DNA of 64,000 nt, from NCBI GenBank assembly GCA_025059775.1, contig JANXCW010000001.1, forward strand, positions 129,588 to 193,587, given 5' to 3'. The notes below the pieces were generated by a model, which saw nothing but the letters and a program-made list of their open reading frames with translations, ran no database searches and was not told the DNA's origin. A program made the position numbers and the translations under genes. This DNA is from Armatimonadota bacterium. Lineage in GTDB: Bacteria; Sysuimicrobiota; Sysuimicrobiia; Sysuimicrobiales; Sysuimicrobiaceae. Within the stretch, counting starts at the first letter, position 1. Every line of letters begins with the position of its first letter. Of this stretch, positions 34,485-41,718 are shown in pieces.

Positions 34485-35642
34485 ATGCGCAGGTTCGCCT
34501 GGGCGCTGGTGGTTTTACTGGTGGCCGGGCTCGCCGTGGGCGGCGTCGCCCAGCCGCGGAAACTCAAGGCGGGGTGGATCTACGTGGGGCCCATCGGGGA
34601 TTACGGGTGGACCCACGCGCACGACGTAGGCCGCCGGATCGCGGGGAAGACCCTCCCGTGGCTGGAGACCACCTATGTGGAGAAGGTGCCCGAAGGCCAG
34701 GTGGAGGCGTTCATCGACCGGCTCGTCCGGGCCGGAGCTAAAGTGATCTTCACCACCAGCTTCGGGTACATGGACGGCACCTTGAGTGCGGCGAGGCGCC
34801 ACCCGGATATCCTCTTCGCGCACTGTTCCGGGTTCAAGCGGGCGTCCAACGTGGCCACCTACATGGCGGACTTCTACCAGGTGTACTACCTCAACGGCCT
34901 CATGGCGGGAGCGTTGACCCGCACCGGGAAGGTCGGGTATGTGGGCGCCTTCCCCATCCCGGAGGTGAAGCGGCACATCTCCGCCTTCGCCCTGGGCGTG
35001 CGGGCCACAAACCCCCGGGCCACGGTGCACGTACGGTGGATCTACGAGTGGTTCAACCCCGCGGCCGCCAAGGAGGCCACGGAAGCCCTCATCGCGGAAG
35101 GCGCGGATGTGTTCGCTTTCACGGAGGACTCGCCCACTGTAGTCCAGGTGGCGGCCCAGAAAGGGCTACCCAGCTTCGGCCACTACTCCCCGATGTACCG
35201 GTTCGCACCCCAGCACATCGTGAGCGGGCAGCTGGTGCACTGGCAGAAGATCTACATCGACTTCCTCCGGAAGGTCTACGACGGCACGTACACCCCCCGC
35301 AACCTCCAGAACGTGGACTACTGGTGGCTGCTGGCAGAGGGCGCGGTGGAGCTGGGAGCACAACCCGGCATGCCGGTGAATCCCGTGTTCCGACCCAGGC
35401 TGGAAGCGGTGAAGGTTCGGGTTTCAGGGATCGGAACCGTCTCCGTGTACGATCTCGTGCTCCGGCGGCTTCGGGAGATGTCCCAGTCCCCGCCTGCCTT
35501 TGACCCCTTCACCGGTCCCATCTACGACCGAAACGGGAAGCTGCGGGTACCTGCAGGCCGACGCATGACCGTGCAGGAGCTGACCACCATGGAGTGGGCC
35601 GCGCCGGGCATCGTGGGTCCGTGGCCCAAGGAGCCGAAGTAA
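34485..35642 (+). CDS. BMP-family substrate-binding protein
   Basis: Extracytoplasmic receptor of the BMP (PnrA-like) family that delivers a nucleoside or related ligand to the two permeases. Seen: Sec signal (about residues 1-23) without a lipobox Cys, then IYVGPIGDYGWTHAHD, IFTTSFGYMD, YYLNGLMAGALTRTGKVGYVGAFPIPEV and VFAFTEDSP. The length is 385 residues. The ATG at 34485 is preceded by GGAGGGAGAG. Ligand identity is inferred from the family; purine nucleosides are usual, but some members bind other compounds. Confidence 0.9.
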   Translation: MRRFAWALVVLLVAGLAVGGVAQPRKLKAGWIYVGPIGDYGWTHAHDVGRRIAGKTLPWLETTYVEKVPEGQVEAFIDRLVRAGAKVIFTTSFGYMDGTLSAARRHPDILFAHCSGFKRASNVATYMADFYQVYYLNGLMAGALTRTGKVGYVGAFPIPEVKRHISAFALGVRATNPRATVHVRWIYEWFNPAAAKEATEALIAEGADVFAFTEDSPTVVQVAAQKGLPSFGHYSPMYRFAPQHIVSGQLVHWQKIYIDFLRKVYDGTYTPRNLQNVDYWWLLAEGAVELGAQPGMPVNPVFRPRLEAVKVRVSGIGTVSVYDLVLRRLREMSQSPPAFDPFTGPIYDRNGKLRVPAGRRMTVQELTTMEWAAPGIVGPWPKEPK

Positions 35643-35671
35643 AAGCGGGCCAGGTCCTGGGGTGCCCTCCT

Positions 35672-36757
35672 TCAGCCGACGAGCTCGAAGACCTCTCGGG
35701 GGAGGCGGCTGAGGACCTCGGGACCGCCTGCCCGTACCACCACGGCCTCCTCGAGCCGTACCCCAAAGGCCCCGGGAAGATAGATCCCGGGCTCCAGGGT
35801 GAACACCATCCCTTCCTCCAGGGCCATGGGGTTTGCTCCGGTCACGGAGGGCGGTTCGTGGGGCGCCAGCCCCAGGCCGTGGCCGGTACGGTGCACGAAC
35901 CGCTCCCCATAGCCCGCTTTCTCAATGATCCGCCTGGCAGCCCCGTCCACCTCCGCGATCCCGGCTCCCGGCCGGATCACCTCCAGGGCTGCTCGGACCG
36001 CCTCCTCCACGATCCCGTGCACCTCCCGATAGGCCGGTGGGGGCGAACCGAGAAAGGCCATGCGGGTTAGGTCCGAGCAGTACCCTCGCACCCGGCCACC
36101 CAGATCCACCAGGACCGGTTCTCCAACCTGAAGCGACCGGGCGGAGGTGCGGTGGTGGGGGAAGGCGGAGTTCGGTCCCGAGGCCACCAGGGTGAAGAGT
36201 ACCTCCTCCGCACCCATCCGCCTCATCGCCTCCCCCGCTGCCTCCGCCACCTCGTGTTCGGAGACTCCAGGCCTGCAGGACCGGATCGCGGCCAGTACCC
36301 CCGCATCCGCCGCGGCCGCGGACCGACGGAGGGCGTCCACCTCCTCCGGTTCCTTGCGCATCCGCAGGGGGGCAAGCAGGGAAGAGGCGAGGGTAAACCG
36401 GACGTCCGGCAGGAGTTCCTGGAGCAGGAGGAGGTGGTCTGCCCGGAGGTCGTCGGCCACCGCTAGGGTTCGCACCCGTCCGATGGCTCGGATGGCCTCC
36501 CGCACAGCCCGGGTGGGTCCTTCCGCGTCCGCGTACGGGAACATCGGCACCCCCAGCTGGGCCAGCTCCCCGGCCTGGAGCCAGGGGACGAGCAAGAGCG
36601 TCCGGTCCAGGGAGACCATCAGGAAACAGGCCCGCTCATCCCGGAGGGGTGAGCGACCCGTGAGGTAGTGGAAGTCTTCCCCGGGAGGCAGGACCACCAA
36701 GTCGACCTCCAGCTCCGCCATCCGGTGGCGGAGGCGGGTCAAGCGATCCGTCCGCAT
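35672..36757 (-). CDS. M24-family metallopeptidase (Xaa-Pro dipeptidase-like)
   Basis: Pita-bread aminopeptidase. An N-terminal creatinase-like domain (about 1-130) is followed by the catalytic domain with LVDLGGRVRGYCSDLTR (two Asp ligands), TGHGLGL (His), LEPGIYLPG (Glu) and RLEEAVVV (Glu). All five metal ligands are present. The length is 361 residues. The ATG at 36757 shares one base with the stop of the upstream nitrilase-fold gene (TGATG), so the two are translationally coupled and may process the same compound. Confidence 0.88.
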   Translation of the reverse strand: MRTDRLTRLRHRMAELEVDLVVLPPGEDFHYLTGRSPLRDERACFLMVSLDRTLLLVPWLQAGELAQLGVPMFPYADAEGPTRAVREAIRAIGRVRTLAVADDLRADHLLLLQELLPDVRFTLASSLLAPLRMRKEPEEVDALRRSAAAADAGVLAAIRSCRPGVSEHEVAEAAGEAMRRMGAEEVLFTLVASGPNSAFPHHRTSARSLQVGEPVLVDLGGRVRGYCSDLTRMAFLGSPPPAYREVHGIVEEAVRAALEVIRPGAGIAEVDGAARRIIEKAGYGERFVHRTGHGLGLAPHEPPSVTGANPMALEEGMVFTLEPGIYLPGAFGVRLEEAVVVRAGGPEVLSRLPREVFELVG

Positions 36758-37578
36758 CAGGCCTCCGTCCAGCTGAACCTCTTGCGGACCTCCCGGGTGA
36801 TCTCGGGGTTGATGTCCACGGGAAGGAGGTTCTCGTACTCGCCCATACGGGTCACCAGACGCGCGCCGTTGGGAGCCCACTTTCCCAGGACTTTCCCCAG
36901 CTCCGGGACGTAGGCCAGGCTCCCCCCCTGGTACAGCACACCTCCGTAGAACTCTCCGTACTGTCCCACCGCCAGTACGGGCAGAAGGAGCTCCATGCAC
37001 CGGGTGCGCACCGCGGACTGCATGGTTTCGAGTTGATACGGGAGCTCACTGCTGGCGGTCATCTGTACCACCAGCATCTCCGCCCCGGCCCGGACCAGCC
37101 GGTGGGCCACCTCGGGCACCAGGAGCTCATACCCGGCCAGGATACCCACCTTGATGCCGTCAATGACCGCGGGACGGTTGGGTCCCGGATCGAACTGCCC
37201 CCGTTCGAAGGGGTGGAACACCCGTTTGTAGTGCTTGCTCAGGATCTTGCCCTGCGGGGAGATCACAAAGGAGCAGAGTCGTGGTTTCGGGGGCCTGCGG
37301 GCTCCCTTGGGCTTCGGCAAAAGCTCCCGGGTGGTCCCGCAGATCACATACACGTTTGCCTCCCGTGCAGCCCGGCTCAACCGCTCGGTGATGGGACAGG
37401 GGATGGGCATGGGCCTCACATTCCCCAGGAAGTACTCGGAAAAGCACACCACCCTGGCCCCCTCCCGCCCTCCCCTCCGGATGAACTCCACCGCTTTCTC
37501 GAGGTTGTCCGTCGTTCCATCCTCCCAGGACCGGCTCTCGCCCCACCGGTATCGGATTTGAGCCAGCCCGAATCGCAC
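36757..37578 (-). CDS. Nitrilase-superfamily protein lacking the catalytic Cys
   Basis: Carbon-nitrogen hydrolase fold of 273 residues. E48 (CFSEYF) and K118 (HYKRVF) of the Glu-Lys-Cys triad are in place, but the nucleophile motif reads VGILAGYELLVPE: the position of Cys (normally ICYD-x2-x-PE) is Gly149, codon GGG at 37132-37134. A classic amidase or nitrilase reaction is therefore unlikely; the protein may be a non-catalytic subunit, use another chemistry, or have lost function. The frame is otherwise intact and coupled to an M24 peptidase. The start (ATG 37578) follows GGAGGTG. Confidence 0.8.
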   Translation of the reverse strand: MRFGLAQIRYRWGESRSWEDGTTDNLEKAVEFIRRGGREGARVVCFSEYFLGNVRPMPIPCPITERLSRAAREANVYVICGTTRELLPKPKGARRPPKPRLCSFVISPQGKILSKHYKRVFHPFERGQFDPGPNRPAVIDGIKVGILAGYELLVPEVAHRLVRAGAEMLVVQMTASSELPYQLETMQSAVRTRCMELLLPVLAVGQYGEFYGGVLYQGGSLAYVPELGKVLGKWAPNGARLVTRMGEYENLLPVDINPEITREVRKRFSWTEA

Positions 37579-37724
37579 CCCATCACCTCCTACCGAGATC
37601 GAACGAAGGTACGGGTTAAGAAATACGCGCTGGGAGGCGCCTCATTCCTTCCCTACCGTAGATTTTGCCACTTCCGTACCGATTTTCGCCCGATTTGGCG
37701 GATTTCGGCTCCCGCACGCGGCCC

Positions 37725-37753
37725 TTGGCAGCCGGACCCCCAGGCGCTATCCT
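37725..37753 (+). promoter_or_regulatory. Candidate promoter for nth (very short leader)
   Basis: TTGGCA (37725-37730), a 17-nt spacer and TATCCT (37748-37753) lie 9 nt before ATG 37763, which has no Shine-Dalgarno. This predicts a leaderless or nearly leaderless mRNA. The rest of the 184-bp gap is more AT-rich than its surroundings, with repeated GATTT words; I see no other feature in it. Confidence 0.6.
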
Positions 37754-37762
37754 GACCTCGCC

Positions 37763-38506
37763 ATGCCTGTACGCAAAGCCGCCCTGCCCCGGGAGACCCC
37801 TGAGCAGCAGGCCCGGCGCGTGCGGAGAATCCGGGAGGTTCTCCAGCGCCTCTACCCGGATCCCCAAATCCCCCTTCACCACCGCTCACCCTTCGAACTG
37901 CTGATCGCCACCATTCTCTCTGCCCGGTGCACGGACGAGATGGTGAACCGGGTGACTCCCCAGCTTTTTGCCCGTTTCCCCACGCCGCATGCCCTCGCCC
38001 GGGCGGACCTCCGGGAGGTGGAACGGCTCGTCCGGCCTACGGGGTTCTACCGGCAGAAAGCCCGGACCATCCAGGCCACGAGCCGGGCTCTGGTGGACCT
38101 GTGTCAGGGGGAGGTGCCGCCCCGGATGGAGGAACTGGTGAAGCTTCCCGGGGTGGGGCGGAAGACCGCGAACGTCCTCTTCTCCGCCGCGGAGATCGAG
38201 GGCTGGCCCGGCTGGCCTGGGATCCCCCAGGCGGATGGATCCGGCATCGTGGTGGACACCCACGTGGCCCGTCTGAGCCAGCGTCTGGGCCTAAGCGCCC
38301 AGACGGACCCGGAGAAGATCGAGCGGGATCTTATGGCCCTGGTACCGCCACAGGAGTGGGGGAGGTTCGCCCTCCGCCTCATCCTCTTCGGCCGGCAGGT
38401 GTGCACGGCCCGGGCTCCGAAGTGCGCCACCTGTCCCCTGCGGGAGGTGTGTCCCTCGGCCCCGTACGCCGGAAACCCGCCGTGGATGCGCAAAGACCCC
38501 CGGTAA
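37763..38506 (+). CDS. nth: Endonuclease III
   Basis: Bifunctional glycosylase/AP lyase for oxidised pyrimidines. Seen: HhH motif LPGVGRKTANVL with catalytic K134, catalytic D165 in VVDTHV, and a C-terminal 4Fe-4S loop C214-x6-C221-x2-C224-x5-C230. The length of 247 residues is about 30 longer than E. coli Nth, with an extra Gly/Trp/Pro-rich loop (EIEGWPGWPGIPQADG) between the HhH and the VDTH strand. It is a single gene, 39 bp before ndk. The start has no Shine-Dalgarno and sits 9 nt from a good -10 box. Confidence 0.93.
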   Translation: MPVRKAALPRETPEQQARRVRRIREVLQRLYPDPQIPLHHRSPFELLIATILSARCTDEMVNRVTPQLFARFPTPHALARADLREVERLVRPTGFYRQKARTIQATSRALVDLCQGEVPPRMEELVKLPGVGRKTANVLFSAAEIEGWPGWPGIPQADGSGIVVDTHVARLSQRLGLSAQTDPEKIERDLMALVPPQEWGRFALRLILFGRQVCTARAPKCATCPLREVCPSAPYAGNPPWMRKDPR

Positions 38507-38545
38507 AATCGTACGGGTAACGCCTTGTGCCTGTGGAGGTGGATC

Positions 38546-39133
38546 GTGCAAAACCCCCGAGCGGAGCGAACGCTGCTCGTCGTCAAGCCCGATGGAGTCC
38601 AGCGGGGACTGGTGGGCGAGATCCTGGGACGGTTGGAACGAGCGGGCCTCAAGATCGTGGGCCTCAAGATGCTGCGGGCCTCCCGGGGGCTATTGGAGCA
38701 GCACTACCCCGACCGGGAGGACTTCCTCCGCACCCTCGGCACAAAAACCAAGGAAGCCTTTGAGACGTACGGGCTCGATGTGCGGGAGCGGATGGGAACC
38801 GAGGATCTCGTAGAGATCGGGGCCCGGGTGCGCAGCTGGCTCATCGAATTCATGGCATCCGGTCCCGTGGTGGCCGCGGTGATCGAGGGGGTGCATGCGG
38901 TGAGCGCGGTCCGCAAGCTCGTGGGCAAGACCCTCCCCATCTTCGCGGATCCAGGCACCATCCGGGGGGATTTCAGCACGGACTCCCCCGCCCTCGCCAA
39001 CCTGGAGCTGCGGCCCGTGCGCAACCTCGTGCACGCCTCAGGGACCCTGGAGGAGGCCGCACACGAGATCGGGCTTTGGTTTGCGGAAGAGGAGATCCAC
39101 CCCTACCGCCGGGCAGACGAGGGAGTTCTTTAA
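38546..39133 (+). CDS. ndk: Nucleoside diphosphate kinase, long form
   Basis: Transfers the gamma phosphate between NTPs and NDPs through a phosphohistidine. Seen: TLLVVKPDGVQRGLVGEI, SGPVVAAVIEG, PGTIRGDF and VHASGTLEEAAHEI with active-site H163. At 195 residues it is about 50 longer than usual Ndk: an insertion of roughly 35 residues (about 58-98, charged and helical) precedes the SGPVV strand, and the C-terminus is extended. The GTG at 38546 follows GGAGGTGG; earlier starts have no support. Confidence 0.93.
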   Translation: MQNPRAERTLLVVKPDGVQRGLVGEILGRLERAGLKIVGLKMLRASRGLLEQHYPDREDFLRTLGTKTKEAFETYGLDVRERMGTEDLVEIGARVRSWLIEFMASGPVVAAVIEGVHAVSAVRKLVGKTLPIFADPGTIRGDFSTDSPALANLELRPVRNLVHASGTLEEAAHEIGLWFAEEEIHPYRRADEGVL

Positions 39134-39149
39134 GGCGGTACCCAGAACC

Positions 39150-39898
39150 TCACTCCAGGGTAGGGAACTTCGCCAGCACCCAGCCTCCTCCTTGCAAGAA
39201 CATCCCGTCCCGGATCCCCGGGAGCAGGTCCGGGGGTGCCACCGCGTCCACGGTCACCTTCCCGGTATCCACCACGAGGACGAGGAAGCAAAGGCCCGTG
39301 TGCGGGTTGATCTCCTGGACCGTCCGGACAACACGGCCGCTCAGCATGGCCGTGGCCTCCGGACGCTCCGGGTCCTGGGGCTCGTCCAGGCTGAAAAGGT
39401 GTAGGGCGGGAGCCGGAATCCCGCGTGGAGCGCTTCCTCCGCCACCGCCAGCGCATCCGGAAAGGCCCGGGCCTCGTGCAGGAAAACCACCATTCGGGCG
39501 CGCACGAGGCGCGGGAGGGACTCCAGGCAGGGGCCAACGGCCAAGTAATCCACGAGATCGCACACCAGGGGGAACTCGCCGGAGTAGGGCTCCTCCGGGG
39601 CCACGGGGTTGATCCATACCTCCACCCACCCTTCCTCCGGATGCTCCGGATCCGCCCCACATCCCACCACGCTCAGGAGGTGGTCACGGCCGGAGTCGTA
39701 GAAGGGCAAAACTCCCAGCACCTCTTTCCGCGGCCCCACCTCCGCCCACAGCTCCACGCCCCGCCCCACGGACCACCTCCGCAACCCCAACACCGGATCC
39801 CGTCCCACTGGCACTCCTGCCCGGGCCGCCTGCTCCGCCAGACGGGTGAGGTCCTGGGCTTTCTGGACCGCAAATCCGACACACGCGTAATAGTTCAT
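39150..39898 (-). pseudogene. Unrecognised protein gene broken by a one-base frameshift
   Basis: I do not recognise the family. The first part starts at ATG 39898 (MNYYACVGFAVQKAQDL) and runs about 165 residues to GFRLP; sensible sequence then continues in another frame (LHLFSLDEPQDPERPEATAML to the stop at 39150). The switch lies near 39405-39420 and is explained by one missing base in a C/G run. The joined product would be about 249 residues, soluble and acidic, with no signal peptide. The start codon has no Shine-Dalgarno and directly follows the U-tract of the terminator for the upstream histone-like gene, which is odd. Codon-position GC bias continues across both parts, favouring a sequencing error or a very recent break. 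Confidence 0.6.
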
Positions 39899-39930
39899 AA
39901 AAAAACAGAAGGTCGCCTTACAGGCGACCT
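39899..39930 (-). terminator. Rho-independent terminator of the histone-like gene
   Basis: AGGTCGCCT and AGGCGACCT (39910-39930) form a perfect 9-bp stem with a 3-nt loop. On the minus strand it is followed by TTCTG and seven T residues (39905-39899). It lies 57 bp after the stop of the histone-H1-like gene and its T-run touches the ATG of the next minus-strand gene. Confidence 0.88.
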
Positions 39931-39987
39931 CTCCCCCTTCCCCGAGCCGATCTCGGGGACCTCCGGGCATCCCGGGCCCGACGCCGT

Positions 39988-40422
39988 CTAGCGGCGGCGT
40001 CGGGCCCGCTGCGCGGAGCGGCTGCCCGTGCTTCGGCGGGCGGTCGTCCGGCGCGCCGTGGTGCGGCTCGTAGCCTTCGCCTTTCGGGCCGTCGTCCTGG
40101 CCTTAGCCCGGGCCGTGGTCCTGCGGCGGGCGGGAGCCACTGCCTTCCTTGGCTTTGCAGCGGCCTTCCGCTTCGCGGGAGCTGCCTTCTTCGCCGCAGT
40201 TCTGCGAGCCGCGGGCTTCCGCGCGGCGGGTTTGCGCGCCGCAGGACGGCGCGCGGGCCGCCGGGGCGTGGGTTGCTCGGGCGCGGGCGTCGGCTCCGCA
40301 GGTGCCATCGCTTCCGTCTCGGTGTACATGCCCTCTTCCTCCTCCATCATGGATGGAAGCGCCTGTTGGCGTTGTTCTTCTTCGTCCCCAGAGAGGAATC
40401 CTTCTCGTTCGATCCCCACCAT
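39988..40422 (-). CDS. Histone H1-like basic, Ala/Lys/Arg/Pro-rich DNA-binding protein
   Basis: The 144-residue product has an acidic N-terminus (about 1-42, Glu-rich, EEEEGMYTETEA), a Pro-rich hinge, and a very basic C-terminal tail built from short repeats (PAARKPAARKPAARR, TTARAKARTTARKAK) like eukaryotic H1 tails and bacterial Hc1/AlgR3-type proteins. Such tails are disordered and bind DNA non-specifically; a nucleoid-compaction role is inferred from composition alone. The ATG follows AAGGGGG at some distance. It has its own promoter region with tandem repeats and a palindrome, and a strong terminator. Confidence 0.75.
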   Translation of the reverse strand: MVGIEREGFLSGDEEEQRQQALPSMMEEEEGMYTETEAMAPAEPTPAPEQPTPRRPARRPAARKPAARKPAARRTAAKKAAPAKRKAAAKPRKAVAPARRRTTARAKARTTARKAKATSRTTARRTTARRSTGSRSAQRARRRR

Positions 40423-40445
40423 TGCAACAACCCCCTTTGTGCTTC

Positions 40446-40475
40446 TCTAGAGATCATTTCTAGAGATCATTCTAG
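40446..40475. repeat. Tandem 13-bp repeat upstream of the histone-like gene
   Basis: TCTAGAGATCATT occurs at 40446-40458 and again at 40459-40471, followed by CTAG (40472-40475), giving three TCTAG phases 13 bp apart. The unit contains the palindrome TCTAGA. It lies 24-53 bp before the ATG and overlaps the predicted -10 and transcript start, so it may be a regulator site array. Confidence 0.7.
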
Positions 40476-40498
40476 GCGCTGCTCCTGCACGCACGCAA
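40469..40498 (-). promoter_or_regulatory. Candidate promoter of the histone-like gene
   Basis: Read on the minus strand: TTGCGT (40498-40493), an 18-nt spacer, and TAGAAT (40474-40469). It would give a leader of about 40 nt. The -35 lies inside the 19-bp palindrome. Confidence 0.45.
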
Positions 40499-40514
40499 AC
40501 AACCGTGTTGTTTG
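40496..40514. promoter_or_regulatory. Perfect 19-bp inverted repeat (candidate operator)
   Basis: CAAACAAC-CGT-GTTGTTTG is a perfect 8-3-8 palindrome lying over the predicted -35 of the histone-like gene and in the divergent gap before the radical SAM gene. No T-run follows, so it looks like a protein-binding site rather than a terminator. Confidence 0.6.
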
Positions 40515-40618
40515 TGGCCCCAGAAGCTTCCCTTCACGGGGCTCGAAGCGAATCCCACCACCAAGACACCTGCCGCGCGCTGCCAGGGCGGTGTTCCGCC
40601 CCGGGAGGGCAGTCCGGA

Positions 40619-40647
40619 TTGACGCGAACAAAGGTTCGCATTACCCT
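40619..40647 (+). promoter_or_regulatory. Candidate leaderless promoter of the radical SAM gene
   Basis: TTGACG (40619-40624), a 17-nt spacer and TACCCT (40642-40647) end 6 nt before GTG 40654. The standard spacing places the transcript start on the start codon. There is no Shine-Dalgarno. Confidence 0.65.
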
Positions 40648-40653
40648 AAAGGT

Positions 40654-41718
40654 GTGCCACGGGAGTATGTGGAGATCCGGGTTCGGAGCGTGCTCAACCG
40701 GGTGCGGGGGATGCCCTTCCGGTGGTCCATCAATCCCTACCGGGGCTGCGCCCACGCCTGTGTGTTCTGCTATGCCCGGCGGACGCACGGGTTCCTCGAG
40801 GAGGACGGCATCCACGGATGGAGCAACCGCATCTTCGTGAAGGTGAACGCCCCAGAGGTCCTGCGGGCGGAGCTCCTACACCCCGCCTGGAAGCGGGAGG
40901 AGGTGGCCATCGGGACCGCCACGGATCCGTATCAGCCCATCGAGGGCCGCTACCGCATCACCCGTCAGATCCTCGAGGCCCTGTGCGACGCGCGCACGCC
41001 GGTGAGCCTCGTCACCCGCTCGCCGCTCATCCTGCGCGACCTGGACGTCCTCCTGGCCCTCCACCAACGGGCAAGGGTCACGGTCTGGGTAAGCATAGCC
41101 ACCCTCGACGAACCCCTGAGCCGGGCTATTGAGCCCGGGGTTGCGCCTCCTCACCAACGCCTGCGGACGGTGGCACGACTGAGCGCCGTGGGTCTGGCGG
41201 TGGGGGTTCTCGTGGCCCCCATTCTGCCCGGCCTCACGGATGCCCCGGAGACCCTGGAAGCTGTAATCCGTGTTGCCCGGGATCACGGCGCCCGGTTCCT
41301 CGGACACAGCGTCCTGAACCTGGGGGAAGTCGCCCGGGAGGCGTTCTTTCAGTTCCTCCAGGAACACCATCCGGAGCTGGGGGCCCTCTACGAGCGGCTG
41401 TACCCACGGAAGTATGCGCCCCGTGCGTATGTGGACGCGGTGGATCGCACCGTAAAGCGGTGCCGGGAACGCTTCGGTTTCCGAGACCGACCCCGGCCTT
41501 CGTCCCCCCAGCAACTCCTGCTGCTCCCCCGGATCGCCCCAGAGCCGCCCTCCGCGCGGGGAAAGGTCAGCCCTCAAGCCCTTCGAGGAACTGCGAGAGG
41601 GCCTGCGCGAGGGCTTCCGGAGCCTCCAGACTCGGGGTGTGGCCGCAGCGGGGAAGGAAGGTCAGCTGAGCCCGAGGGAATCCCTCTGCCATTGTTCGGG
41701 CGCTCTCCGGAGGCGTGA
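40654..41718 (+). CDS. Radical SAM protein (SplB/Rv2578c-like)
   Basis: Radical SAM enzyme with C32-x3-C36-x2-C39 in GCAHACVFCYA, preceded by WSINPYRGC. This context and the GTATDPYQPIE, VSLVTRSPLILRDLD and ATLDE blocks are typical of the spore-photoproduct-lyase-related Rv2578c family. The reaction of that family is not established. The length is 354 residues; the last 50 or so are Pro/Arg/Gly-rich and overlap antisense with the hydrolase gene by 152 bp. GTG 40654 is chosen because of the promoter spacing and because the upstream frame is unlike the family. Confidence 0.78.
   Translation: MPREYVEIRVRSVLNRVRGMPFRWSINPYRGCAHACVFCYARRTHGFLEEDGIHGWSNRIFVKVNAPEVLRAELLHPAWKREEVAIGTATDPYQPIEGRYRITRQILEALCDARTPVSLVTRSPLILRDLDVLLALHQRARVTVWVSIATLDEPLSRAIEPGVAPPHQRLRTVARLSAVGLAVGVLVAPILPGLTDAPETLEAVIRVARDHGARFLGHSVLNLGEVAREAFFQFLQEHHPELGALYERLYPRKYAPRAYVDAVDRTVKRCRERFGFRDRPRPSSPQQLLLLPRIAPEPPSARGKVSPQALRGTARGPARGLPEPPDSGCGRSGEGRSAEPEGIPLPLFGRSPEA

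Noticed and set aside
37579-37762. Small gene in the AT-richer gap before nth
   Set aside because: Frames here are short and lack start, Shine-Dalgarno and coding bias; it looks like a promoter region.
40446-40475. Short CRISPR-like array
   Set aside because: Two 13-bp direct repeats with no spacers and no cas genes; a regulatory repeat fits better.
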